Positions 1 through 11,300 are shown, counted from the stretch's first letter. The stretch: DNA of 64,000 nucleotides from Cornus controversa (GCA_026545225.1 CM048853.1:49835755-49899754), one strand, 5' to 3'. Numbers and translations: made by a program. Notes: generated from the sequence alone by a model not told the origin.

Positions 1-59
1 TTTGGTGATGGGAAGGGTAGAGAGAGAGTGGATAGGTTTGAGAAGGCGGTGATCGCCAT
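1..59 (-). CDS. N-terminus of an unidentified gene, probable plastid transit peptide (partial)
   Basis: On the minus strand an ATG at 59-57 opens a frame that runs off the left edge and reads MAITAFSNLSTLSLPFPSP. The 19 residues are rich in Ser, Thr, Leu and Pro and contain no acidic residue, which is how plant chloroplast transit peptides usually begin. The upstream DNA (60-180) is CT-rich on the minus strand, including a long CT run at about 107-125, typical of a plant 5' leader. The mature protein lies outside the window, so its function is unknown. The call rests on composition and context only; it could be a chance frame. Confidence 0.5.
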   Translation of the reverse strand, partial: MAITAFSNLSTLSLPFPSP

Positions 60-480
60 TGGTGGAGGTGGTGCTTCACTCACTCCACTCTCAGTCTTTT
101 TATGTAGAGAGAGAGAGAGAGAGAGGGGAGAGAGAATAGTCAATATTGGAAACTTGGTGGCTTTGGTTTGATAAGCGGTTGAAAGGTAGGGATCCAGTAG
201 GAAAGAGAGAGACGGAGAATGATTGGATTGATGAATGATTCTTTCCCTTTTCTAATTATCCCATAAGAGTATATTTATCGTATAACTAACTTACTTGAAA
301 GTTGGTTAAAAAAAAAGGATTATTATATATACATTAATTTTTGGAGGGTAATTTATCACTTGGTTGAGTCAAAGTCCTGATGTTTTAAAAAAATGAAGTT
401 GACCCAAAAGCTTACGTGGACATGAAAATATATTGTCCAATTTAATGAGTTGTCCAATATACCCTTTTTACTGTTTCGTG
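60..480. promoter_or_regulatory. Divergent promoter region between two gene heads
   Basis: About 420 bp separates the minus-strand ATG at 59 from the start of the plus-strand CT-rich leader near 480. Both sides carry (CT)n leaders reading outward. The middle (about 240-470) is AT-rich. I see no further coding signal. The inference is a shared or back-to-back promoter; individual core elements cannot be assigned with confidence. Confidence 0.35.
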
Positions 481-723
481 AAAATATCCTAAATACCCCC
501 TCCCCAACTTTACCTTTTACCCACTCAATCTCTCTCTTCTTCACTATTCTACACTCTCTTTCTCTCTCTCCACCAAAGGTAGATTACGTTTCTCTCTCTC
601 TCTCTCTGCTCAAGCTCTCTCATTCTCCATCTCTCAAGTAAATCTCTTTATTTCACCAGATCTGGACTTTCTCTTTAGCGAAGGATCTCACAACTCACCA
701 ACAGTCTCATGTCTCTCCCTCAG
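480..723 (+). CDS. Orphan leader and first exon (5 codons) with splice donor
   Basis: A strongly CT-rich stretch (about 480-640) is followed by an ATG at 709 reading MSLPQ and a strong donor, CAG|GTACGT, at 723/724. The DNA after it is T-rich and intron-like to about 1500. No later plus-strand exon that could belong to it is visible before the kinase at 11,735, which has its own promoter. It may be the head of a gene whose body was lost when repeats invaded, a gene with a very long first intron, or a non-coding transcript. The product is not recognised. Confidence 0.35.
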
Positions 724-1680
724 GTACGTTCTCTCTCTTCCTCACAAGTGGGTCTGCTTTCGCATATCCCATATATCGTTGCTAATATGTATATGTGTAT
801 TAAGATTTCTTGGATGTGATGATGGCAATTTCATGGACATCTTTATCTTTTCAATTTTATGATTTTATGTGCGATGATGACCTCATGATCTCTATTTTGA
901 TTGATATATGATTTTTTACATGTGACCTTCATTTGCTTTAATGATTAGAATGTTTCAATTTGCTTTAATTTAATTTCATTTTGTTTTTAATGTAGTTCTT
1001 TTGGAAAGAAATTGTTTAGGGCTTGGGCGATTGGGTTATTTTCAGTAAAGCAAAAAAGTATTCTCATTGCAGATAATAATTGTGCTGTTTCTCAGTTGAT
1101 TATTCTTTCTTTCTCGTTCTTTCTTTTGTATTTTTTCTTACAAAAATTTAAGTAGTTATTGATTCTTTCTTGTTTTAGTTTTTGCTTTCTACTTGGCAAC
1201 ACGTATTAGCGGATGCTTTTCCATCGCAATCTTAGTCTGCATGGAAATGAAATGAAAATGTAGCAGTTTTGTATTCTTTGATTTGGGAATTTATGTTGGC
1301 TAAAGTTGATTGCATATTGGTTTGAGAGTTTTTGTTTATTTATCAAGCTTATTAATTTTGACTTGATAAGGAGATTGTTGGAACGCCCAATATTTGTTTG
1401 GTAAATGAACGAGTGCTGAAAGTTTTTTTTGTTTCCTAAACCTTCATAGAAGGGTCTTCCCTTTTATCCTTCATCTGTCTTTGTCATCGTATTCAATTTA
1501 AACATGTTTTTAAATGTGTCTTTTGTATTGGAGTTTGAAAAGTATATAAAAAAATAGGAGAAGTTCAATATCATATATATCTCCACAAGGTCATTGTGAT
1601 CAAGTTTAGATTTTGTAAAAAATTATAAACTCCATTTTGTATTCTTTGATTAAGTAAATATATTATATTATTTTTAAAAA
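724..1680. other. Intron-like AT-rich DNA without a gene
   Basis: T-rich sequence follows the splice donor at 724 and resembles a plant leader intron up to about 1500. It then becomes very AT-rich up to the start of the duplicated segment near 1680. I see no ORF of note, no RNA gene and no terminal repeats here. Confidence 0.4.
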
Positions 1681-3129
1681 ATAAGACACGAACACAGCGA
1701 TGATACGACTATAAAATAATAATATAATATAGACTTATTTACTCCTCTGCATATATTTAGCTTAGATTTTTAATCATAACTTAGTCGCATATATCTTTCG
1801 AAATACTTGAATATACATCACTATTATGAAGTGTCTGACACGTGTCCGATGAGTCTCCAAGGAGTGTCCGAGAAGTGTCATAAAAAAAATGTCAGGATAC
1901 TTGTACGAAGTATCCGACACGGTGTCTGAGTGTCCAATACGAGTACGACACCCTTGGTGAAGTGTCTGTACTTTTTAACGTCCAAGTAATCAAATTTGGC
2001 ATTGGGGCGCCTTAGAGAAATTATAGTAACTATCTAGGGCCTATAGAACATGGAACTACATGTAGGGGTGACAATTCGTATTTCTATGTCATGTCGATTT
2101 ATAAGTATTATACTAAATAACTCAACCATAACCTGACTCATTTAATAATCGTATCAGAGACCCTCAATACTAACCTAACACGTTAACGTGTTAACGGTGT
2201 CGACCCGTGTAACTCATTTAATAAACATGTTGTATAATGGCACAACTTGTTTAATAACTTTTTTAATCTGTTTAACTTATATCATATGAGTTTCTCCACC
2301 CTTAAAAATTTCTCCGAAGATTATATAAAAAATTAAGTACATATTAATACATAAATCTTAAAATCAAACTATATTATAAATTTTGTATCTATATATAAAC
2401 TTAAAAACAAATTAAATTGCTTCAACAACAGGGAAAACACCATAACAATCTCATCCTTGTATTTTATGGCTACATCAGTCATGTAAACAAACAAATAAAT
2501 TACAAACTTGTATATATAAGTTTATATAAAACAATAATATATGAATAACTCATGTCGTAATCGTGTCACCGGTTAGACAGTTTAAATCTAAATTCAACTC
2601 AATTTTTGCGTGTTGTATTCGTGTCGATCCATTTTATAAAACGTGTTAACTTACCTCAAATTCAAACCCGTTTAACTCATGTCGTATTAAAATTATATTA
2701 TCGTGTTCAATTTTACCACCCCTCACTGCATGTGTATGATAAGAGGCGTAACACTATCATAATTGATAAAAGAACAAAATATCAAATTTGGCGGAGCTCT
2801 CCAGCTATTGGGCTATTAGGCGGGCCAGTTGACACAGACCAAACCAAAAAACTGATGAGAGTGGGCTTTTACCGTGGTAATTAACAAATATACCTCCTAA
2901 ATTATTGGATTTGTGAGAGTTTCTCTAAATTTTGTTTTTGTTTTATTATAAAATTTTCTTCTATTATTAAATAAAATACATTTACTAATTTCACAGTAAA
3001 CTCTATAAAAAATAAGACTTGTGTTTTCTTGATAATTTTTTATATATAAAAAATAAGACTTGTGTTTTCTTGATAATATATGGAAAAAAAAAAGGAGATA
3101 TTATCTAAATGTTACATTTCAGGTGCTTA
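1680..3129. repeat. Duplicated segment, copy 1
   Basis: This block recurs at about 4,390-6,457 and 9,956-10,040. Shared landmarks in order are the GACACGAA/GATGA boundary, a tract of GTGTCCGACACG-type words (about 1,830-1,960), an hAT-like MITE (2,064-2,723), a 150-bp block ending in a conserved GGGCTTTTACC region, and the AAGACTTGTGTTTTCTTG motif. The copies have clearly diverged, so the duplication is not recent. Copy 1 holds a small extra tandem repeat of the AAGACTTGTG motif (3,004-3,080). It keeps the uninterrupted form of two sites that carry insertions in copy 2. The open frames across 2,606-2,884 and its partner look like chance frames. Confidence 0.75.
2064..2723. mobile_element. hAT-like MITE, copy 1
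   Basis: The element begins AGGGGTGACAATTCG and ends in the inverse form, TTACCACCCCT. Near-direct repeats CTACATGT and CTGCATGT flank it, although the right one is offset by a few bases. The interior is rich in GTGTCG- and CGTGTT-type words and has no coding capacity. The termini and approximate 8-bp repeat fit a non-autonomous hAT element. The same element occupies the same place in the duplicated segment (5,483-6,151), so it was inserted before the duplication. Confidence 0.55.
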
Positions 3130-3345
3130 AAAAAGGAGAGAATAGCCCCAGCTGTCTTCATGGATATGATTAACAGAGTGTTCAGAGCCTACTTAGATCA
3201 GTTTGTTATTGTCTTCATCGATGACATTTTAGTTTATTCTAGGTCAGGGGAGGATCATGCTGGACATCTTAGTATTATTCTGCAGACACTGAGAGACCAT
3301 TAGTTGTATGCAAAGTTTGGAAAATGTGATTTCTAGTAGAGGGAG
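3130..3345 (+). mobile_element. Ty3/gypsy reverse transcriptase fragment (fossil)
   Basis: A short piece of plant Ty3/gypsy reverse transcriptase, recognisable by the catalytic YxDD-type box FIDDILVYS. It lies between the end of duplicated segment copy 1 and the promoter copy of kinase pseudogene A. There are no LTRs. It is a small, old, broken fragment; neither its lineage nor its parent copy can be told. Confidence 0.8.
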
Positions 3346-3893
3346 ACTCTCGCACGAATTTGGTGTTCAATCTGAATCCAAATATAACCCATTAATATTT
3401 ACAAGCAATTCTGAAATCTAAATTCACAAGCCAATTAATTTCAAAAGTACTATTATAAGTTGATAAATCACTACAGATTATAAGTAGAAAACTTCAATAA
3501 GAAAAGCAATAATTGAATTATTAAAAAATTAATAATTCCTATTAGGAAACTAATGCCTATTAGGAATCCACTGCTCTATCTCCAAACATATCTATATGCT
3601 TAGGTATATTACGTTAACACGCATTAGTATATAAATAGACACGCAGCCATCAACTTTGCTCTAACCTAGTGAACCTAGTTACAACACAAGCACAAGCTTC
3701 AGTTAGTGCAGCGGCAGCTACGGTAAAAGTATACCTAGCAAAAAATCCACTCCATCCCTTTCAACATATCGCGTAAAATTATCAGTTTTTCCAATCTTCA
3801 ACTCTTCAACAAGAGAGAAACATTCTTGAGATTCTTAGAGGTTGTCCTGGAGTATTGCATCCGTGGAAACTTGTAACAAGTGTTCCACCCCAG
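3346..3893 (+). pseudogene. Kinase pseudogene A (promoter plus N-terminal part)
   Basis: This is a decayed duplicate of the kinase at 11,735. The promoter (3,346-3,708) matches the intact promoter (about 11,336-11,734), including CTCGCACGAATTTGG, the TTCCTATTAGGAAAC boxes and ACACGCAGCCATCAAC. It carries a clear TATAAATA at 3,630-3,637. The coding homology (3,709-3,893) lacks the ATG and about the first ten codons, starts in the glycine loop (GSGSYG region), has indels, and skips from the LKGCP region to the ASGGTLS region. No functional protein is possible. Confidence 0.85.
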
Positions 3894-4389
3894 ACAATCC
3901 ACTATTCCTTCCTTCCTTCCTCAACCTTAGGCCCGGCTGATTCTAACGCCTGTAATCTCCCAATATCTCCACTCTCTAGCTCAATCATTGCTTCTAATTT
4001 AATAGCCTCCAATATCACAATTATTTGAATAATATAACTCACTGATCACCCATATATGTCTTTGATTATAAAGTATAAGTTTCCGAAATTCTAAAAAAAA
4101 TAATAATTACAAAACCAATAAACCTTGCATTATTTATATATTCAATATTCACGAAAACTTTTGGGCTTGTGCATCAATATTGTGTGATCTTTTACAAAGG
4201 CATGTTATCATGCAGTTCACACACTTCGTAACACCCGTGGTACAAAATTAAAAAAAAATTAGTGTTATGTTCTTTTTGAAAGGGGCAAGAAAAAGAATAA
4301 AAAAAAAAATATTCACACTTTCTGTATCTATACGCGGGACACGAGTACGATACGAAATAAATACGGTAATACGAAAAATTCTAAAAAAA
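3894..4389. other. Gene-free AT-rich spacer
   Basis: The DNA between kinase pseudogene A and the second duplicated segment includes a TTCC tract near 3,905-3,925. I recognise no gene, RNA or element ends. Part of it may be a decayed kinase 3' flank. Confidence 0.3.
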
Positions 4390-4411
4390 TTAGACACGAA
4401 TATAGTGATGA

Positions 4412-4990
4412 GGTTTCAAGCCCTTTCTTTAGTAGGAGCATGCCCTCAAGCGCTCCCTACAACAGAGAAATTGAACGACCGGGTGGGTAAGGAGCTGGAA
4501 GGCATTGGTCCGGGAATCAAGAAGGTCAAGTGGCACGGGGTGAGCTCGACTTCTACTAAGGCTGATGAGCTAGTGGAATAAGTTCAATCCTATTTGGTAC
4601 CTATATTGCTTGGCCGAAGAGTTTCTTTTATTGAAGGTGTGATGGTCCTCAGTTCGGATTAATTGCTGGCCACTACTTGAAGCGGGTAGGAGATTGATTC
4701 TTAACAAACTAGTATCGGAGAGTTGAAGGATGGGAACAATGAGTTAAGGCAGGCGTTTTAACATAGTAGCAAGAAGTCAAATGGTCCGTTGAGAGTGAGG
4801 ACAAAGACATCCAGGAATATAGAGAGGTAGTTTCTGGAGTTGCGCCCCTCCCAGTTACTGTGAAATTGACCGGTGCATTCAGTTTGTATATTCAGAGCTT
4901 GCCAGATATCAACCTATAAGTCATAACTTCGAAGATACTAATTACCGCTTTGGCCCATTACCTTGAGTGAGGCCTAACGTGTATCACCTC
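4412..4990. other. Foreign insert, possible nuclear mitochondrial DNA
   Basis: 579 bp present only in copy 2 of the duplicated segment. Copy 1 reads GATGA straight into TACGACTAT, so the insert has exact borders and no target-site duplication. Its base composition is close to even, against roughly 30% GC around it. It has no terminal repeats and one plus-strand open stretch (to about 4,581) that resembles no family I know. Composition and the repair-like junction suggest a captured organelle fragment, perhaps mitochondrial, but I did not recognise a specific organelle gene. Confidence 0.35.
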
Positions 4991-5482
4991 TACGACTATA
5001 AAATAATAATGTAATATAATAATATGTATTAATTATTCAACCAAAAAAAATACTATATTACAGAAATACTTCAATTCATAATCAAACAATTAAGAACTAA
5101 ACAAATTTATAAACAAAATAGACAAATATATTAAAGAACCAGACTTATTTACTCATCTACATATATTTATGTTAGATTTTTAATCATAACTTAGTCGCAT
5201 ATAATTTTATTTCAAAATACTTGAATATACATCACTACTACAAAGTGTCCGACACGTGTTGATGAGTCTCCAAGGAGTGTCCGAGAAGTGTCATAAAAAG
5301 AAAAATGTCAAGACACTCGTCTACAAAGTGTCCGACAAGGTGTTTGAGTGTCACCAACACCAGTACGACACCCTTGGTGAATTGTCTGTACTTTCTAGTG
5401 CTCAAGTAATCAAATTTGGCATTGGGACACCTTAGAGAATTACAGTAACTATTTAGGGCCTATAAAACATGGGACTACATGT

Positions 5483-6151
5483 AGGGGTGACAATTCGTTG
5501 TTTCAGTGTTGTGTTCATGTCTGTCGATTTATGAATATTCTACTAAATATTTCAACCATAACCTGACTCATTTAATAATCGTATCAAAAACCCTCAACAC
5601 TAATCTAACACGTTAATATGTTAACGGTGTCGACCCGTGTAACTCATTTAATAAACATGTCGTATAATGTCACGACTTGTTTAATAACTTTTGTAATCCG
5701 TTTAACTTATATCATATGAGTTTCTCCACCCCTAAAAATCTCTCTGAAGATTATATAAAAAATAAAGTACATATTAATACATAAATCATAAAATCAAAAT
5801 ATATTATGAATTTTGTATCTATATATAAACTCAAAAACATACTAAGTTGATTCAACAACAGGGAAGACACCATAACAATCCCATCCTTGTATTTTATGAT
5901 TACATCAGTCATGTAAACAAACAAATAGATTACAAACAATTGCAATATATATAACTATGTATATATAAGTTTGTATAAAATCATAATAATCGTGTCACGG
6001 GTTAGACAGTTTAAACTTAAACCCAATCTAATTTTTGCGTGTTGTGTTCGTGTCGATCTATTTATAAAACATATCAACTTACTTTAAACTCAAATTCGCT
6101 TAACTTGTGTCGTGTTCGAAGTGTTTTATCGTGTTCATTTTTGCCACCCCT
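5483..6151. mobile_element. hAT-like MITE, copy 2
   Basis: It has the same AGGGGTGACAATTCG start and GCCACCCCT end as the copy at 2,064-2,723, in the same flanks (CTACATGT on the left, CTGCATGT shortly after the right end). It was carried along by the segment duplication and is not an independent insertion. It has no coding capacity. Confidence 0.55.
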
Positions 6152-6457
6152 CTCTGCATGTGTATGATAAGAGGCCTAACACTACCATAATTGATAAAAG
6201 AACAAAATATCAAATTTGGCGGAGCTCTCCAGCTATTGGGCTACTAGGCGGGCCAGTTGACACAAACCAAACCAAAAAACTGATAAGAGTGGGCTTTTAC
6301 CATGGTAATTAACAAATATACCTCCTAAATTATTGGATTTGTGAGTCTCTCTCTAAATTTTGTTTTTGTTTTATTATAAAATTTTCTCCTATTCTTAAAT
6401 AAAATACATTTACTAATTTCACAGTAAACTCTTAAATTATTTTTTATATATAAAAAA

Positions 6458-9400
6458 GTTCAAAGTGCAATAAACCCCCCTCTAGTTTCAAAATGATGCA
6501 CAATACATTCCTCGCATTTTTTTGGGTGCATCAAACACCATCCAACTTATAATTTGATGCAGTTTGCCCCTATTTGGCACTATTTGGGTTAAGAATTGAT
6601 GTAAAATGACAAAAATACCCTCATAGATAAATAAAAATTAAAAAGAAAAAGAAAAAAAATGATTAATATATCAACAAAATACAAAAAAAAATACCAAAAA
6701 AAGAAAATAAAATATAACTTTAATTTGTCGAAAAAATTTACCCAAAAAAAAAATTTTAATTCACCAATTTTTTTTCTCCTTAATTTTTTTTTTTTTTGTA
6801 AATTAAAGTTTTATTTTTTTTGATAATTTGTTTGGGTATTTCTGTAATATCCGAAAAATATATATATGCATATATATATATATATATGTATTTATTTATT
6901 TATTTATTTTGGTAGGACACAGATGAAAAAGAAAAGAAATAAAAGGCCACGTGGGGCAGCCATGTGAGTGGTGTGTGGGTGTGGTGGATATAGGTATGCA
7001 GTATTATTATATATATAGATAATGGAAGCATGGGTTTGCTAACACAAAATGGAAGAAGAAATAAACGAGGGGGCAGATGGTCGGCTGAAAAAAAAGGGAT
7101 TCGAAGAGAGAGAGAGAGAAATAAAAGGAAAAAGAAAAGAGGAGAAGAGAAGAGGAGAACAGAGAGAGAGAACCGAGACTTTTAGTGAGAGAAAGAGAGA
7201 AACTGAGAGGGGTTTCTAGAGAGGGAAATCAAAAACTAGAGAAAGAGTTTGATAGAGAAAGCTTGGAAGAAGAAAGAGGGAGAAAGAGTTTGAAAAGGAG
7301 AAGAAGCTGACAGGTTTGTGGGTTCGGTTAAGGCTCGTTCGCGGGTCTGCGAGTGACGATCCTTGGTAGTCCGATCATGAAGTTCAGCTAGTGCTCCTCG
7401 GTAATATTGGGTTTGAGCTTGAGGATGAGAACCATGGTGGTTCATGGTGGCAGAGGGTTGTTCGAGGGTTCGGTTTACAGTGGCTTTGGATGGTGGTGTG
7501 GCTGTTTAGGCAGCCATGGTTCCAACTTGGTGGATCTCTTCTCGGCTGATTTTCAACGGTGAGGTCTTGGCCAGAAGTAAAGACTGTAGGTTCATGTGGA
7601 GGGTCTTCTTTGCACGGTCGAAGTGGCGGTTCAGTCCGGCAGTGGCTGGTAGCTCACGGTTTAGTGGGTTGGTGGTCTTGGCTGCCACGGTGGTTAGAAT
7701 TTGGTGTTGGGCATGCCGGGGGCGGCTAGGTGGTGCTTGGTGGCTCGATTGAGGGAGCATGGTGGCAGTCGGCTGAGCAGTGTGGTGGCCAAGAGTGGCT
7801 GTTTGGGTGGTGATACGGCTGGGCTGTTTGGCAGGGAAGGTGACATATATATATATATATAATGGATAGTGTGTTTGGGTCATGGGTTTGGTATTTTAAT
7901 TGGACTCATAAAATGGTGTTAGATGATGAAGGTCACATGGGCTGATGTATTGATCCTTTGATTTGGGCCTAGACACTTAATGGGAATGGGCTTGTTTGAT
8001 TAACTTGAGGCTGGATTGAACTTGAAATTAGGTTATGATGAGGATTGGGCCAAAGCATGAATTGGGCCAAGGCAATTAGTTGGGTCTTGTTTGGACTCTT
8101 GATATTAATTGGGCCAAGCATAGAAAGTAAAAGGAAGGAAAGTGGGTTCATATGTAACTTAAACACGGGACTAGATCGGACATGAAAATGGGCCACTTTA
8201 CAGGCGCGGGCTTAGTGAAAGCGGGACCTAAGGTAAGTTGATTCCTGCCTCTATCTCCTATATAAATACATATTTATATTTTGGTATATGTGCATTTGTG
8301 TTGATGGTATTTATATATATATATGTGTGTGTGTGTATATATAAATGTGAATATTGAATAATTGATTGTGAATGTATATATGCATATATTGGATTTAAAA
8401 GTATGAGAGTTGATAATTATTTTTACATGATTATATGTGTATATATATATATATATTACGGTTAGATTATTTTGTTGCTAATTTAGTATGTTGAAAATGA
8501 TATTTTTTAAATCATGTGTAATTGATCATTTTATGTGCTTAAATGATGCTTGTTGAGTAGATGCACTCTCAAAGTTACATATTGTCTTTATAATGATAAA
8601 TATATTATTTTTATTATTATTATTATTATAAATTGTGAGATTTCATTGAGAAGCATGTCATGATAGTGTTTTGGACTATAGGACATGAGTTGCATGGTTA
8701 GCATGTATTATGTGCGCGTGTGACGTACTAAATATAATTATTAAAGTATGTGTACTCCTTCGTGAATTGGTTGGTGATTTTGGGAGATACTCGGTTTCTG
8801 TTACTATTGAGCGAGGGTATAGCCTTCGGGGTGAAAATCCCCATTTATAGTGGCCAGCCCGAAAATAACATTTACCAGTACATGCAGTAGGTATGTCCGA
8901 GGGTTTGTGGATCTATACTGAGTTATCCCATTTGTTGATTTCGAATCTTGATTGACAAGTTGGCATTCATATGTAGTTGCAACTTACGATTTATGATGTT
9001 TCATTATATTGCATATGTTATTTGTGGAGTGGTTACATTTTGCTTACTTGCTAGTTCTAGAATTATGCGAGTTAATTGATTTGTAATGTGTTGGAAATTG
9101 TCATATGAATTGTTGACACTTGAATACGATTACATTTTCAAAACAGTGAAAGTTGAGTATGTTAATTATTGGGATATAAATAATTTACGTATATTTTGAG
9201 AATATGTGGGAATCGACCTGCTGCTGCAGTAATAGTATGTTCAGCATACCTTGTTGAGCTTTGAGCTCACCCCCTCCCAGATTTTGCAGGTAATGCCGAT
9301 GACATGGAGTCATTAAAGGATTTGGTAATATTGACTAACGAGGTAGCAATTGGATTTATTATAATTTAATTCTATCTGAAATGTGAGAAATAGATTTTAT

Positions 9401-9955
9401 TTGAGTTTACATATGTTGGAGGATTTATGTTTATTAATTTTCTCTGTTGTAATTTGGTGCAAATGCAAGAGTATATGTGATTGTACATTGGATATAATGT
9501 ATATAAGCTGCTTTTGAAATGTCCAATTTATTTTTATTGGAGAGATATGATTTTTCTTAGTAAAAGAAAAAAAAAATCGGGTTTCAAGGACATTAATGAT
9601 TAGATTGTGGATTTAATGAAATTTTTAGTATTCACCCCCATTTCCTTCGCCCTTAACCGAGTGTCGAAAATCGGGGCATGACAACTTCGGCAAATTAAAG
9701 TTGTTATTTTCTTTTTTCGATAGTTTTTTTGGTAAATTAATCACTTTTTTTCTTTTTCTTTTTAATTTTAATTTCTAATTTTTTATCTATGAGGATATTT
9801 TTGTCATTTTACATCAATTCTTAACCCAAATAGTGCCAAATAGGGGCAAATTGCACCAAATTATAAGTGGGAGGGTGTTTAATGCACCCAAAAAAATGAG
9901 ATGAGAGTATTGTGAACCATTTTGAAATTAGAGGGGGGTTTATTGTACTTTGGCC
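6458..9955. mobile_element. MULE-type MITE (about 650 bp) interrupted by a solo LTR
   Basis: Long inverted repeats at both ends extend about 200 bp: the left starts GTTCAAAGTGCAATAAACC and the right, inverted, GGCCAAAGTACAATAAACC. A perfect 9-bp target duplication, TATAAAAAA, flanks it (6,449-6,457 and 9,956-9,964). Nine-base duplications with long TIRs are the mark of Mutator-like elements. Copy 1 of the segment retains the single, uninterrupted site. The element is non-autonomous: its own DNA is only 6,458-6,842 and about 9,689-9,955, and the rest is the later LTR insertion. Confidence 0.85.
6843..9683. mobile_element. Solo LTR, probably Ty3/gypsy Tekay/Del-like (fossil)
   Basis: A 2.84-kb sequence starting TGTAATATCCGA and ending TCGGGGCATGACA, so TG...CA termini with a short imperfect inverted match. 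Near-identical 5-bp repeats flank it (6,838-6,842 and 9,684-9,688). There is no internal gag-pol DNA. A second LTR is absent, so this is a solo LTR left by LTR-LTR recombination. LTR length, the CCGA...TCGGGGC ends and a GAGCTCACCCCCTCCCAG block near the 3' part are features I associate with long-LTR gypsy chromoviruses. A GA-rich stretch occurs at 7,105-7,290. Open frames inside are spurious. It sits within the MULE-type MITE and is therefore younger than it. Confidence 0.75.
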
Positions 9956-10040
9956 TATAAAAAATAAGACTTGTGTTTTCTTGATAATATATGGAAAAAA
10001 AAAAGGAGAGATATTATCAAAATCTTACATTTCAGGTGCT

Positions 10041-10289
10041 TAAATTTACAAAAAGAGAACACTTACCTCAATCCAAACCTATGCTTGCTAAAATAAAATA
10101 AATCCAAACCTATGCTAAATAACGTGTCGAGTTTCATTCACTGAATATAATGAAAACTTTATGACTATTTTTTTTTTTTTCCCAGTAAATAACTCAATGT
10201 CATGGGAAATTATATAACTAATGGTTAGTTAATGAACAACCCTTTTCCATTAGACAGGCTTCACTGGACAGAATAACACTGCTGGTCTC
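10041..10289. other. Spacer before kinase pseudogene B
   Basis: AT-rich DNA with a poly-T stretch near 10,170. The last part (about 10,255-10,289) may be heavily decayed kinase sequence. No other signal is seen. Confidence 0.3.
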
Positions 10290-10600
10290 TATGGCCCCAA
10301 GAGAACTATTATAATCTTGTGTTTAAGTATGCACCCGAGGTACTTTGGCGGACTTGATCATGAAACACGGTGGTAAGTTGTCAGAACCAGAACTGGAAGT
10401 GCAGCGTACACTCGCATGCAGTGTCAATGGTGTTAAGATAGATAATTTTGGGCTTACCAAGAAGGCAGAAAAGAGCCATATATATGTGGCTGGTGGTGGA
10501 CTTTATAATTTTCGAAGAACTCCTCTGTATACATGCATCTCCTGAGACTGTTAAGTTTGGTTTTTAAATGAACCACCAATGGACATTTGGTCTCTCCCGT
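10290..10600 (+). pseudogene. Kinase pseudogene B (central part of the kinase domain)
   Basis: This is a second decayed copy of the kinase at 11,735. Recognisable segments in order match the VAYNQKYYNLLLEYASGG region, the LIKKRGGKLTEPEV region, the catalytic-loop-to-DFG area (DFG reads as DNFG-like), the AEKSHTYAAGRG region, the GTPLYTSPESVKFG region and the EPPMDIWSL region. About 60 codons, including the catalytic HCD loop, are deleted, and frameshifts are present. It overlaps the coverage of pseudogene A in the ASGGT region, so A and B are remnants of two separate copies. Confidence 0.85.
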
Positions 10601-11300
10601 GCATTATGCTACATTATGCAAATGTTATAATTACGCGGTGCACAAGACTTCCACGTCTGGGAAAGACAGATGTCAACAAGCCTTAGCCTTACCTTTGTTT
10701 TTGGAGAGGCCGCTCCCAATATTTACAATCAATCACTCACTTTGGCTTTTGCACAATGGTACAAGGCAAACAGCCAAAAGAACTGCTAGAGCTGGGAAGA
10801 AGGCAGAGCCTGGCAAAGCCATTAACAGAGACATACAGAGCATACACTTACATTTAGAGAACGGATGACATTTAGAGCTGCAAGTATTTTCAGTAACCTA
10901 TTCTATGAAGCAACACATCCAAACTGAGAACAATGGAGCAGCATTCATCAATATGTTCAGCCCAGACCAGACCAATGCAGCATTGACAGTCCAGAACTAT
11001 GCAGCAATAGATAGTCATAAGGATGGTACATTTATATGTGGTAGAATTATTTTTCTCCAAAGCACACATGTAACAGGCTGATACAAGATGACATGAACCA
11101 GAAAAATTCATTTGTGCCCGAACTATATAAGAGACAAACCATGTTGTTTTTATAATTAATATGACAGTAGAAGGAAGAGGTGCTTTATCATATTAGTCAA
11201 ACAATTGATAGAACACATGCCAATCAACCACTGTCATATATATATATATATATATTTGTTGATTGTTTATTGGTATAATGCATGTCATTTCGTACTCAAT
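10601..11300. other. Decayed 3' flank of kinase copy B
   Basis: There is no gene. Near the right end, TTAGTCAAACAATTGATA and GTACTCAATC match the 3' flank of the intact kinase (about 13,130-13,190), showing that this is the corresponding downstream flank of copy B. A TA microsatellite lies at 11,236-11,256. The frame at 10,587-10,868 resembles nothing known and is probably chance. Confidence 0.5.

Larger units (their letters stand above)
4390..10040. repeat. Duplicated segment, copy 2, with nested insertions
   Basis: This is the second copy of the segment at 1,680-3,129. Its homologous parts are about 4,390-4,411, 4,991-6,457 and 9,956-10,040. They are separated by a 579-bp foreign insert (4,412-4,990) and a 3.5-kb MULE-type element containing a solo LTR (6,458-9,955). 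Without the insertions it has nearly the same length as copy 1. Copy 1 therefore acts as an empty-site reference for both insertions. Confidence 0.75.

Noticed and set aside
1830-1960. GTGTCCGACACG-type words considered as a regulatory array
   Set aside because: They recur in the duplicated copy and resemble common plant repeat DNA, with no link to a gene.
6112-6312. Frame shared by both copies of the duplicated segment (also 2,606-2,884)
   Set aside because: Shared only because the DNA is duplicated. Starts differ, the composition is not protein-like, and part lies in the MITE end.
7506-7883. Open frames on both strands inside 7.2-8.2 kb
   Set aside because: They lie within the solo LTR, have low-complexity composition and mirror each other on opposite strands. 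No domain is visible.
10587-10868. 93-codon frame between kinase pseudogene B and the intact kinase
   Set aside because: It starts inside the pseudogene and runs through its decayed 3' flank. It resembles no family.
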